15,244 nt of DNA from Desulfobulbaceae bacterium. GTDB lineage: Bacteria > Desulfobacterota > Desulfobulbia > Desulfobulbales > Desulfurivibrionaceae. Both the position numbers and the translations under genes were made by a program. The notes under the pieces were generated by a model that was not told the DNA's origin, made no database searches, and saw only the letters and a program-made list of their open reading frames with translations. Shown piece after piece: positions 6,994 to 13,617 of the stretch. Where the stretch lies: contig PWOG01000034.1 in assembly GCA_003557565.1 (NCBI GenBank), positions 1-15,244 of the forward strand, in the 5' to 3' direction. The number at the start of each line of letters is the position of its first letter. The stretch's first letter is position 1.

Positions 6994-8175
6994 TTACCCG
7001 CCGAACTGGAGATCTTCGCTGATGTCGCTGTAAGGTTGCCCCTTGCCCATGGCTTGTACCACTTTGTTGAAGCCGGTGATGTCGCCGAGCATGATGCAGC
7101 CGGCAATGTTGCCTTCGGGGGCGAGTACCAGCTTGCGGTAAATTCCCTGCCGGGCGTCGATCACCGATTCGAGCCGGTTGTCGGCGTCGATATCGCCGGC
7201 CGAGGCCACGGCGACCCCGATGACCTTCAGGATATTGGCCATGGTCGTTCCATGGTACAAGCTGTCACCGCCGGCCATGTTGATGCCCGCGTACTGCCCC
7301 TGCTCCCGGGCCGCCGGCCAGATACCGTAATTGGCACCGTTAAATTCGGCCACATCGCCGGCGGCGTAAACATCTTCCACGCTGGTCCGCAGCCGGCCGT
7401 CGACCTTGACGCCCCTGTCAACCTCAAGTCCCATGCTCCGGGCCAGCTCCAGGTTGGGCCGGACGCCGGCGGAAATCAGCACCAGGCCGGCTTCCAGGAC
7501 CTCACCTCCTTCCAGCCGCACGTCCTCCACCCGCTCACGGCCGCCGATTTCCCGGGCCTGGGCTCCGAGTTTGAAGGTAAACCCCTTTTCCTCGAGAATC
7601 AGCCGCAGCCGCCGGGCTCCTTCGTCGTCGAGCTGCCTGGGCAGGAGCCGGGGGAAAAACTCCACCACCAGTACTTCCTTGTCCTGCCTGAGCAAACCGT
7701 TGCCCGCCTCCAGCCCCAGCAGGCCGCCGCCGATGAGCACCACCTTCCGCACCTCTTGGGCCAAGGCCAGGGTATCCCGGTAGTCCTGTATGGTGCGGAG
7801 GGTGAAAACCCCTTTCTGGTCGGCTCCTTGAATGGGGGGCACAAAGGAATGACTGCCGTTGGCCAGCAGCAGCACATCATAGGAAAACTCCTGGCCATCG
7901 GCGGTGCGCACGGTCTTTTTATCCGGATCGCCGGCAACCACCGGGGTGGACAGATTAAGATCGATGCCGTGGCGCCGGTACCAGTCTTGGGGTTTACCAA
8001 TCAGCTGCTCTTCGGCAATTTCGCCGGCCAGGTATTCATTCAGGCGCAAGCGGTTATAAAAAGGCACCGCTTCGTCGGTAAAAATGGTGATCGGCCCCTG
8101 CGGGTCCAACTTGCGTATGTTTTCCGCCGCCGTGGTCCCGGCTACTCCGTTGCCGACAATAACGTAGTGGCTCAT
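6994..8175 (-). CDS. NAD(P)/FAD-dependent oxidoreductase (NirB N-terminal/rubredoxin reductase-like)
   Basis: This 393-residue protein is of the two-dinucleotide-binding-domain type. An FAD-binding VGNGVAG starts at residue 7 and PFYNRLRLNEYL (38-49) follows, as in NirB-like proteins. The second nucleotide motif LIGGGLLGLE is at 147-156, and the FAD-contacting VYAAGDVAEF at 269-278. No CxxC redox pair is present, so it is not a disulfide reductase. It would pass electrons from NAD(P)H through FAD to a separate acceptor such as rubredoxin or another small redox protein. No nitrite reductase siroheme domain follows and no acceptor gene is adjacent, so the partner is unknown. The start is preceded by CGGAG at 5-6 nt. 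It lies 76 nt downstream of the HAD gene. Confidence 0.88.
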   Translation of the reverse strand: MSHYVIVGNGVAGTTAAENIRKLDPQGPITIFTDEAVPFYNRLRLNEYLAGEIAEEQLIGKPQDWYRRHGIDLNLSTPVVAGDPDKKTVRTADGQEFSYDVLLLANGSHSFVPPIQGADQKGVFTLRTIQDYRDTLALAQEVRKVVLIGGGLLGLEAGNGLLRQDKEVLVVEFFPRLLPRQLDDEGARRLRLILEEKGFTFKLGAQAREIGGRERVEDVRLEGGEVLEAGLVLISAGVRPNLELARSMGLEVDRGVKVDGRLRTSVEDVYAAGDVAEFNGANYGIWPAAREQGQYAGINMAGGDSLYHGTTMANILKVIGVAVASAGDIDADNRLESVIDARQGIYRKLVLAPEGNIAGCIMLGDITGFNKVVQAMGKGQPYSDISEDLQFGG

Positions 8176-8251
8176 GGCTGCTCCGGTTTATTTGTAGCCT
8201 GAAGAAAACGCCTGACCTCCTCTTCATCGACGTCGGTCCACAGGCGGCAGG

Positions 8252-8872
8252 CTAATGTTCAGTTCCCAAAAGCTGCTCCAGTTCGGCAAGCGCTCCGGCC
8301 GGGTCTTTTACCAGGATGCCCCGGATGCCCTGGGACTCCGCGCGTTCAATGTTGCCCCGGTTGTCGTCCAGGAAGACGGCCGCCTGGGGCCTGCAGTCCA
8401 GCTCGACCAGCACCTTGCTGAAGTAGCGGGAATCCTGTTTGCTGAGGCCCAGGTGGTAACTGTTAAAAACGCGGTGGAAAAGAGCAAAGAAATGGTGGCG
8501 TTCATCGAGTTCGTCCAACCAGTTGGTCTGGTCGCTGGCGATGACCAGGGTAAACCCCATCCCGCGGAGGCGGTCCAGGGCCGCCAGCATTTCGGGAAAG
8601 GGTACAAAGCGCTCGAGGATTTGCCGGCGCAATCTTTCATCGGTGGTGCTGATCCCGGTGCGGCGGCGAAATTCATCCCAGTAGAAGGACTCGTTCACCG
8701 CGCCCACCACAAAGCCGCTGCCGTAAACAATTTCCTTGCCCAGGCGGAAGGTCTCGGCGGGATCAAGCCCGTGCTCGCGGCCGATGGCCTCAAGCCCGGA
8801 ATGAAAGCCCTCGGCGGCAATCACCCCGCCGAAGTCGAAAAGAATGGTCGTATAGCTGGTCATAGGCAACAT
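8252..8872 (-). CDS. HAD-superfamily hydrolase, subfamily IA
   Basis: This protein of about 206 residues carries the HAD motifs in order: motif I FDFGGV with nucleophile Asp13, motif II ASDQT (112-116), the motif III lysine in LSKQDSRYF (Lys145) and motif IV FLDD (167-170). An alpha-helical cap lies between motifs I and II. The motif I form DFGGV, with Gly in place of the second Asp, is common in the YihX/epoxide-hydrolase-like branch and may imply altered phosphatase chemistry. The substrate is unknown. The start is ambiguous: ATG at 8872 has GGGAG 10 nt upstream, while ATG at 8863 begins nearer the conserved core. It is the first gene of the minus-strand group and diverges from the rhodanese gene. 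Confidence 0.88.
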   Translation of the reverse strand: MLPMTSYTTILFDFGGVIAAEGFHSGLEAIGREHGLDPAETFRLGKEIVYGSGFVVGAVNESFYWDEFRRRTGISTTDERLRRQILERFVPFPEMLAALDRLRGMGFTLVIASDQTNWLDELDERHHFFALFHRVFNSYHLGLSKQDSRYFSKVLVELDCRPQAAVFLDDNRGNIERAESQGIRGILVKDPAGALAELEQLLGTEH

Positions 8873-9140
8873 CAATATGGTTCTCCCGGTAATTTTGCAG
8901 GAGGCTGTCGGGTTTTACGGCAATCGCCCTGGCGGCCAACCCCACTTTGTCTTTCCGCGTATGCAAATCAATTTACGCGAAAATTACTGCTCTGAACATC
9001 ATTAATTTAGGATAGCAACGTGAATTTACGGGGGCAACGCGCCTTTTGTAGTTGACAGGTGCCGACAGTGTTCTTCATTCTATTTAAAGGCAATTTTCAA
9101 CACCACCCGCTCCGCGAAAAAATAAAAGGTGACAGCAGAC

Positions 9141-9452
9141 ATGGAACAAGTGAAACGGATCGATCCAGCTACCGCCCATCAAAAAACCGAATCCGGCGAA
9201 GCACTTCTGGTTTGCGCCTATGACAACGACCAGAAGTGCCGCGAACTGCACCTGAAAGGCTCGATCAACCTGACTGAACTGCAAAGTAAGCTTGCCACCA
9301 TCCCCAAAGACAAGGAAATTATCTTCTATTGTAAATGAAATCAGGAACAGATCTCCGCCGGTCGGGCGGAAGAGTTCAAAAAAAATGGTTTCACCAGGGT
9401 GGCGGCCATGCAAGGTGGCTTCAAAGGGTGGAAAGATTTGGGCTTCGAGTAA
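9141..9452 (+). CDS. Rhodanese-domain protein, probable selenoprotein (in-frame TGA at codon 66)
   Basis: From ATG 9141 (AGGTGA about 8 nt upstream) the frame reads 65 codons of a rhodanese domain to IIFYCK and then meets TGA (9336-9338). The same frame continues for 37 codons with a convincing rhodanese C-terminus (GRAEEFKKNGFTRV, MQGGFKGWKDLGF) to TAA at 9450. Rhodaneses transfer sulfur through the Cys of this loop; many relatives read FYCxCPxE, so the TGA sits where the second Cys would be. Read as selenocysteine, the protein has 103 residues with Cys64-Lys65-Sec66. A hairpin with a GGUC loop follows the TGA. The product has no signal peptide; a cytoplasmic sulfur- or selenium-handling or redox role is inferred. 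The alternative is a nonsense-mutated pseudogene. Confidence 0.75.
9336..9370 (+). promoter_or_regulatory. Candidate bacterial SECIS element after the in-frame TGA
   Basis: The TGA (9336-9338) is followed after 21 nt by a hairpin: TCCGCC (9354-9359), loop GGTCG (9360-9364), GGCGGA (9365-9370). The stem can extend through a bulge (CT with AG). Known bacterial SECIS elements place a stem-loop with G in the first loop positions about 16-37 nt after UGA. The E. coli fdhF apical loop is also GGUC at nearly this distance. This is consistent with SelB binding. Confidence 0.65.
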
Positions 9453-9579
9453 GGTCAGCAGGGACAAGCGGTTTTACATTAACGCAAAGGTCCTGAAGCC
9501 AGGGCGGTGTCGGCCGAAGCGCAGTTTCAAGCGGCGGCCGGTGCTGATCAGGCGGCTTGCATGATTAAAGAGGTTGACC

Positions 9580-11316
9580 ATGGGAATCGACAAAAGTAAG
9601 CCGCAGTTGACCGCAACCGGCGAACTGCACCGCCAGTTGGGCGAACAACCGCAGGCGACGGTGGGAGGTGATCTCCCCCCGGCCCGCACCGAGCCAGAGG
9701 TGCAGCGGCTCCTGCATGAACTCAAGGTTCATCAGATCGAGCTGGAGATGCAGAATGCCGAACTACGTAGCACCAGGGAGGAACTTGAATTATCGCGGAA
9801 CAGGTACGCCGAACTCTATGACTTTGCCCCTGTGGGCTATTTCACCATTGATGCCCGTGATGCGCGCGGATTGATCCGCGAGGTGAATCCTGCCGGAGCG
9901 CAACTTCTGGGGATCGAGAGGCGACTGCTGGTCAAAATGCGTTTTATCGATTTGCTTGTCGATGCTGCCAGTAGGAAGATTTTTTCCAGCCACCGCGACG
10001 CCGTTTCGCATAACCAGGGCATGCAGAAATGTGAAATCGACCTTAAGAGAAAAGACGGCACGAAGCTGCGTGTTCAGTTGCAGAGCATCATGGTGGGAAA
10101 TATCGGCGACAAGGTCGACTATATCCATACCACGGTCATCGACGTCAGCGACCGCCGGCGGGCGGAAGACGCACTGCAAAAAGCCTATGGCGAACTGGAG
10201 GAGAAAGTAGAGAAACGAACCCAGGAACTGGTCAGAGCAAACGAACAGCTTCTGCTGGAAGTTGAGGAACACAAGGCAACCGAAGCCTCGCTGCGCAAGG
10301 CAAACGCAGAAATCAAGCTGTTATCGGACCGGCTGCAGGCGGAGAACATCCAAATGCAGCAGGAGATCTCCCGGGAGTACGACTTCGGTGATATCATCGG
10401 GAAAAGTCACGCTATCTCGTATGTCTTCTTCCGGGTCGAGCAGGTGGCGCCGCAGGATGCAACGGTGCTTCTCCTGGGTGAGACCGGCACCGGCAAGGGT
10501 TTGTTCGCCCGGGCCATCCACGGCCGGAGTGCGCGCAAGGACCGGCCGATGATCACCGTCAACTGCACGTCATTACCGGAAAACCTCATTGAAAGCGAAC
10601 TCTTCGGGCGGGCAAAAGGGGCGTTCACCGGTGCCAATGCCCCGCAGATGGGACGTTTCGAGCTGGCCAATGGCGGCACCATCTTTCTCGACGAAATCGG
10701 CGAAATGCCGTTGTCGCTGCAGTGCAAGCTGCTGCGGGTCATTCAGGACGGCGAGTTCGAGCGCCTGGGCAGCCCCCACACCATCAAGGTCAATGTCCGG
10801 ATCATCGCCGCCAGCAACCGCAAGCTGGAGGAGGAGATTCGCGCCGGCCGCTTCCGGGAGGACCTGTTTTACCGGCTCAGCGTTTTCCCCATCACCATCC
10901 CGCCCCTGCGGCAGCGCAAGGAGGACATTCCCGTCCTCGTCCAGTATTTCGTCTCCAAGTACAACAAGAAAATCGGCAAGGAGATCGAAACCGTTTCAAA
11001 CACAACCATGAACGCCCTGCAGGAATACCATTGGCCCGGCAACGTGCGGGAGTTGGAAAGTGTCATCGAGCGAGCGATTATCACCAGTCATGGATCTGAA
11101 CTCCAGATATTGGACCGCTTCGATACGTTTCGGGATCCGGTGGGGAGAGAACACGAGGTCCACGCCCTCGCCGACCTGGAACGCGACCACATTCTAAATA
11201 CGCTGCAAAAAACCGGTTGGCGCATCGAGGGGGAAAAAGGGGCGGCGATTATTCTAGGCCTCAATCCCAGCACACTTCGTGCCCGCATGCGGAAATACGG
11301 CCTTCAACGAAAATAA
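9580..11316 (+). CDS. PAS-domain sigma-54-dependent transcriptional activator
   Basis: This 578-residue enhancer-binding protein starts at ATG 9580, preceded by AGAGG. It has a helical N-terminus (35-75), one PAS domain (about 75-195, YAELYDFAPVGYFTI) ending in a PAC-like DVSDRRRAEDAL, and a coiled coil (195-265). The AAA+ domain has Walker A GETGTGKG (300-307), GAFTGA (347-352) and Walker B GTIFLDEIGE (366-375). The last part is a Fis-type helix-turn-helix (about 532-575). The GAFTGA loop contacts sigma-54, so it should open sigma-54 promoters in response to a signal sensed by PAS. No receiver domain is present, so it is not a classical phosphorelay regulator. It lies upstream of a sigma-54 promoter at 11464 and about 130 nt after the rhodanese gene, perhaps in one transcript with it. 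Confidence 0.93.
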   Translation: MGIDKSKPQLTATGELHRQLGEQPQATVGGDLPPARTEPEVQRLLHELKVHQIELEMQNAELRSTREELELSRNRYAELYDFAPVGYFTIDARDARGLIREVNPAGAQLLGIERRLLVKMRFIDLLVDAASRKIFSSHRDAVSHNQGMQKCEIDLKRKDGTKLRVQLQSIMVGNIGDKVDYIHTTVIDVSDRRRAEDALQKAYGELEEKVEKRTQELVRANEQLLLEVEEHKATEASLRKANAEIKLLSDRLQAENIQMQQEISREYDFGDIIGKSHAISYVFFRVEQVAPQDATVLLLGETGTGKGLFARAIHGRSARKDRPMITVNCTSLPENLIESELFGRAKGAFTGANAPQMGRFELANGGTIFLDEIGEMPLSLQCKLLRVIQDGEFERLGSPHTIKVNVRIIAASNRKLEEEIRAGRFREDLFYRLSVFPITIPPLRQRKEDIPVLVQYFVSKYNKKIGKEIETVSNTTMNALQEYHWPGNVRELESVIERAIITSHGSELQILDRFDTFRDPVGREHEVHALADLERDHILNTLQKTGWRIEGEKGAAIILGLNPSTLRARMRKYGLQRK

Positions 11317-11344
11317 AAGTCACCTTCACTCTGGCCACCATATA

Positions 11345-11384
11345 TGACAGTTACGTCAAGTATGACGGATACCACTGACGGATC
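11345..11384 (+). promoter_or_regulatory. Candidate upstream activator sites for the sigma-54 promoter
   Basis: Two overlapping dyads occur about 100 bp upstream of the -24 box: TGACAGTTACGTCA (11345-11358, TGAC-6-GTCA) and CGTCAAGTATGACG (11354-11367, CGTCA-4-TGACG). A further CTGACGGATC half-site lies at 11375-11384. Distance and symmetry fit binding sites of an enhancer-binding protein, most simply the product of the gene just upstream. Confidence 0.45.
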
Positions 11385-11463
11385 ATCTCCCCCCTGCCCG
11401 TGCTAATTCATTTTTACCTTCTATAATCAGCCTCTTGCATTCTTAAAATCCGCCGGTTGTCGC

Positions 11464-11479
11464 TGGCATGTTAGTTGCA
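11464..11479 (+). promoter_or_regulatory. Sigma-54 (RpoN) promoter
   Basis: TGGCATG-TTAG-TTGCA matches the RpoN consensus TGGCACG-N4-TTGCW, with one difference at a less conserved position. The invariant GG (-24) and GC (-12) have the strict 12-bp register. Transcription would start near 11490, about 100 nt upstream of the CsbD-like gene. Confidence 0.8.
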
Positions 11480-11507
11480 ACTGACCTGATCAGACTGACC
11501 TGATCAG
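11480..11507 (+). repeat. Two perfect tandem 14-bp units at the sigma-54 start site
   Basis: ACTGACCTGATCAG occurs twice head to tail, directly after the -12 box and across the expected transcription start. Each unit ends in the palindrome CTGATCAG, so this may be an operator or an early-transcript element. It could also be a slippage duplication. Confidence 0.75.
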
Positions 11508-11588
11508 CCGGAGAATGAGCACTGCCGTTCTCTTTTCAACCATTTTATCAGGCAAGCAATTATCCATGATCACCAACCGGAGAACGTC

Positions 11589-11768
11589 ATGAAATCGAGC
11601 GACAGGGACAAGGCGGAAGGAAAGATGCACGAGGTAAAAGGCAAGGTCAAGGAAGAGGCCGGGAAACTAACTGACGATCCGAACCTGGAAGCCGAAGGCG
11701 CCGGTGAAAAAATGGGCGGCAAGGTTAAGGGAAAAATCGGTCAGATCAAGAAGGTTCTGGGCGACTGA
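11589..11768 (+). CDS. CsbD family stress protein
   Basis: This is a 59-residue, highly charged protein (MKSSDRDKAEGKMHEVKGKV...), with the KAEG, KGKVKEEAGKLTDD and GKVKGKIGQIKK segments typical of CsbD/YjbJ proteins. These are small, abundant, stress-induced proteins of unknown mechanism. GGAGA precedes the ATG by about 5 nt. It is the first gene after the sigma-54 promoter at 11464, so its expression probably depends on RpoN and the PAS/AAA+ activator rather than on a general-stress sigma factor as in Bacillus. A 157-bp gap separates it from the DUF2959 lipoprotein gene; that gap contains only a short ATGCAC-CGTC-GTGCAT hairpin (11822-11837). Confidence 0.88.
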   Translation: MKSSDRDKAEGKMHEVKGKVKEEAGKLTDDPNLEAEGAGEKMGGKVKGKIGQIKKVLGD

Positions 11769-11925
11769 ATACGCCATGAATATCGAAGGGGCCTAAGAAG
11801 AAAATGAAGGTAACGGCACATATGCACCGTCGTGCATTCTGCCAAAGTGGCGTCGGTTTTCTTCGGTAGACGGCCAGTGGAAAAACGACAAAGGTAACCA
11901 TCTTGACTCTTACGGAGGAAAAATC

Positions 11926-12561
11926 ATGAGAACAAAATTTTCAAAGGCCCTTCTTCCTTTGGTCGCGCTTTTCGGTGCAATTTTTTATCTGACCGGATGC
12001 GCAACAATCGGAATGGATCGGGCGACAAAAGTCACCGACATCATGCAGGAGCTGGAGAACGACTACCAACAAGCCACTTTACAGATTGATGCCACCAACG
12101 CATCTCTTGCAAGCCTTATTCGGCCAGGTCAGCAAGACCCCCAGCAAGCCTACAAAGACTACACCAAAGAAGTCAATAAGATGGAGACCCTGGGCCAACG
12201 TTTGAACAAGCACACCGAAGAAATGCAGAACCGGCGCGACGAGTATTTCGAACAATGGGAAAGTTCATACGCCAACCCCGATATCCAGGAACTCAGCGAA
12301 CAGCGTCGCGCCGAGCTGCGGGCAGCCCATGAAAAAATCCCCGTAGCGAGCATAGGAGTAAAAGGCTCTCTTCAGTCATATTTGACGGATACCAGGGAAA
12401 TACAAAGGTATCTCTCCAACGACCTGTCACCACATGGAATTGAATCCATAAAGCCGGTGGCCCATAAGGCTATCAGGGATGGCGATCGACTGCAGGAATC
12501 GATCAAGCCCATTCTCACCGCCATTGGCCAGGTCAAGTCAGTAATGTTCCAAAGCAATTGA
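11926..12561 (+). CDS. DUF2959 family lipoprotein
   Basis: This 211-residue protein has an N-terminal lipoprotein signal: basic MRTKFSK, a hydrophobic stretch and a lipobox LTGC with Cys25. The mature part is almost wholly helical and rich in Gln/Glu (VTDIMQELENDYQQATLQIDATNASL, then a coiled-coil-like middle), fitting DUF2959, whose function is unknown. It is predicted to be anchored in the inner or outer membrane facing the periplasm. A strong ribosome binding site (GGAGGAAAAATC) precedes the ATG. No separate promoter was found, so it may be read from the sigma-54 promoter upstream. Its stop codon lies inside an 18-bp tandem duplication. Confidence 0.8.
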   Translation: MRTKFSKALLPLVALFGAIFYLTGCATIGMDRATKVTDIMQELENDYQQATLQIDATNASLASLIRPGQQDPQQAYKDYTKEVNKMETLGQRLNKHTEEMQNRRDEYFEQWESSYANPDIQELSEQRRAELRAAHEKIPVASIGVKGSLQSYLTDTREIQRYLSNDLSPHGIESIKPVAHKAIRDGDRLQESIKPILTAIGQVKSVMFQSN

Positions 12562-12585
12562 TAACGACAAAGCAATTGATAACGA
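12550..12585 (+). repeat. Perfect 18-bp tandem duplication over a stop codon
   Basis: CAAAGCAATTGATAACGA occurs twice in direct succession. The first copy contains the last codons and TGA of the DUF2959 gene; the second repeats the same codons and stop in frame. It looks like a replication-slippage duplication with no coding effect. Confidence 0.9.
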
Positions 12586-12592
12586 CAAGGGA

Positions 12593-12805
12593 GTGAATAA
12601 AACTAAACACATTTTTTATAACGGTCTTTGCTTTTGCCTGTCAGGGCATTAGCTGCACGACCAAAGAGAAAGTCATCGATCTTGGACCACTGGATATGAC
12701 GGCGGAACGGACGAAAACTAGGCCCCACCGTTTGTGGGAACCGTCACGCTCGTAGCGGTATGGGCTGCTGGTTATGGGCAGCAAAAAAAAATTAAGGAGA
12801 TTATT
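12593..12805 (+). pseudogene. Small lipoprotein/membrane gene broken by two frameshifts
   Basis: A protein can be followed across all three plus frames. GTG 12593 gives VNKTK. One extra base later, the frame from 12609 gives TFFITVFAFACQGISC (a signal with a lipobox-like ISC), then TTKEKVIDLGPLDMTAERTKT. After another shift near 12715-12725, a third frame gives PPFVGTVTLVAVWAAGYGQQKK, a short membrane segment with a basic end. The order signal, linker, Pro-Pro, membrane segment, Lys-rich end looks like one intact ancestor of about 65 residues. The third frame has lost its stop and runs on in phase into the lmo0937-type gene. I do not recognise a named family. Confidence 0.55.
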
Positions 12806-12955
12806 ATGTTGTGGACAATAGCTATAATACTAATCGTTCTGTGGGCGCTTGGGCTGGTAAGCAGTTACACCATGGGTGGCCTTATACACGTGCTGCTGGT
12901 TATTGCAGTTATCGTTGTGCTGCTCAATATCATCCAAGGAAGAGGCAGGGTATAG
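12806..12955 (+). CDS. lmo0937-type small membrane protein
   Basis: This 49-residue, strongly hydrophobic peptide has two predicted membrane segments: MLWTIAIILIVLWALGLVSS and HVLLVIAVIVVLLNII. They are joined by YTMGG and the peptide ends in a basic tail (QGRGRV). This is the pattern of the lmo0937 family of short envelope proteins, common near stress genes and of unknown function. AAGGAG lies 6 nt before the ATG at 12806. An upstream in-phase start at 12734 belongs to the decayed neighbour and is not used here. Confidence 0.85.
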   Translation: MLWTIAIILIVLWALGLVSSYTMGGLIHVLLVIAVIVVLLNIIQGRGRV

Positions 12956-13015
12956 GCTGAACGGACAGTGGGAAGTGAGGGAATTCTGGGCTTAAGCCTG
13001 CTATGAACAGCCAAG

Positions 13016-13070
13016 TGTCAATGGCCATTTATTTTGCCCCCTAGTGGGTTATTTTAATTGGCCATTAACA
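13016..13070. mobile_element. 55-bp miniature inverted-repeat element with 5-bp target duplication
   Basis: The ends are TGTCAATGGCCA (13016-13027) and TGGCCATTAACA (13059-13070), a 12-bp terminal inverted repeat with one mismatch. CCAAG lies directly outside both ends (13011-13015 and 13071-13075), a likely 5-bp target-site duplication. The TGT...ACA ends and the internal GCCCCCTAGTGGGTTATTTTAAT recall IS21-family termini, but the parent is not present here. It lies between the lmo0937-type gene and the monooxygenase gene, ending 13 bp before the latter's ATG, and may bring or disturb expression signals. Confidence 0.65.
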
Positions 13071-13083
13071 CCAAGGTGGAATC

Positions 13084-13404
13084 ATGATAGATGCCTCGAT
13101 AAAAATGACGACGCCTCCCGCCAAGCGTAAAGAGATACTGCAAGCCGTTAAAGCGATACTTGAGCCGATAAGGCTCGAGCAGGGATGCATTGAATGCCAT
13201 TGTTACGTCGATATTGAGGCTGAAAATTCTATCTACATCAAAGAAGAATGGGAAACCCGCGACGATCTGGACGCGCATGTGCGATCCGCTCATTTCGGCA
13301 TTCTACTCGGCGCAATGAAAATGCTCACTGAAGAACCGGAAATCAGAGTCAACTCCATCAGTTCCACAACTGGATTGGAGGAACTTAAAAAATTGCAAGT
13401 GTGA
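13084..13404 (+). CDS. Antibiotic biosynthesis monooxygenase (ABM)/YgiN-like protein
   Basis: This 106-residue protein has the dimeric ferredoxin-like fold of the ABM family. Signs are the first strand (IDASIKMTTP), a helix with RKEILQAVKAILEPIRLEQGC, the strand CHCYVDIEAENSIYIKEEWETRDDLDAHVRSAHF, and the helix LLGAMKMLTEEPEI. The EEW and H-x6-H pattern is typical of YgiN-type quinol monooxygenases, though many members are uncharacterised. It is cytoplasmic with no cofactor motif visible. AGGTGG precedes the ATG; this site lies just outside the 55-bp element that ends 13 bp upstream, so the leader was probably altered by that insertion. Confidence 0.82.
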   Translation: MIDASIKMTTPPAKRKEILQAVKAILEPIRLEQGCIECHCYVDIEAENSIYIKEEWETRDDLDAHVRSAHFGILLGAMKMLTEEPEIRVNSISSTTGLEELKKLQV

Positions 13405-13617
13405 CGGCACCAACTGCTCATCATGGTCGGGGAAATGACCGCTGATGTCATCGGCAAGATGTATTGATGCCATGATGGGTGCAATGGCGAAGAACATGGA
13501 AACAATCCTCCGACAGCGTAATTAAATGCTTGAAATAACAGAAAGTTAACTCAAGACATAAAGTTGAGGACCTCAAGGAAAACGACAAAACTAAAACATG
13601 AAAAAAGGTGACACGTC

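Noticed and set aside
6934..8202. A 422-codon open frame on the plus strand
   Set aside because: It lies antisense to the oxidoreductase gene, whose FAD and NAD(P) motifs are clear. The translation shows no family features; high GC explains the open frame.
8176..8251. Short minus frame ending in TGA that overlaps the oxidoreductase ATG
   Set aside because: About 28 codons with no start codon and no recognisable sequence; too little to call a gene.
9052..9080. Perfect TTGACA upstream of the rhodanese gene
   Set aside because: No acceptable -10 box lies 16-18 bp downstream; the TATTTA at 9081 is too far, so no promoter is called.
9141..9338. Rhodanese gene ending at codon 65 as a complete short protein
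   Set aside because: The fold would lack its last helix and strand, which are encoded directly after the TGA in the same frame; read-through is the better explanation.
13022..13038. Sigma-54-like TGGCC...TTGCC before the monooxygenase gene
   Set aside because: The GG-to-GC spacing is one base too long, and RpoN promoters tolerate no such change; the bases belong to the 55-bp inverted-repeat element.
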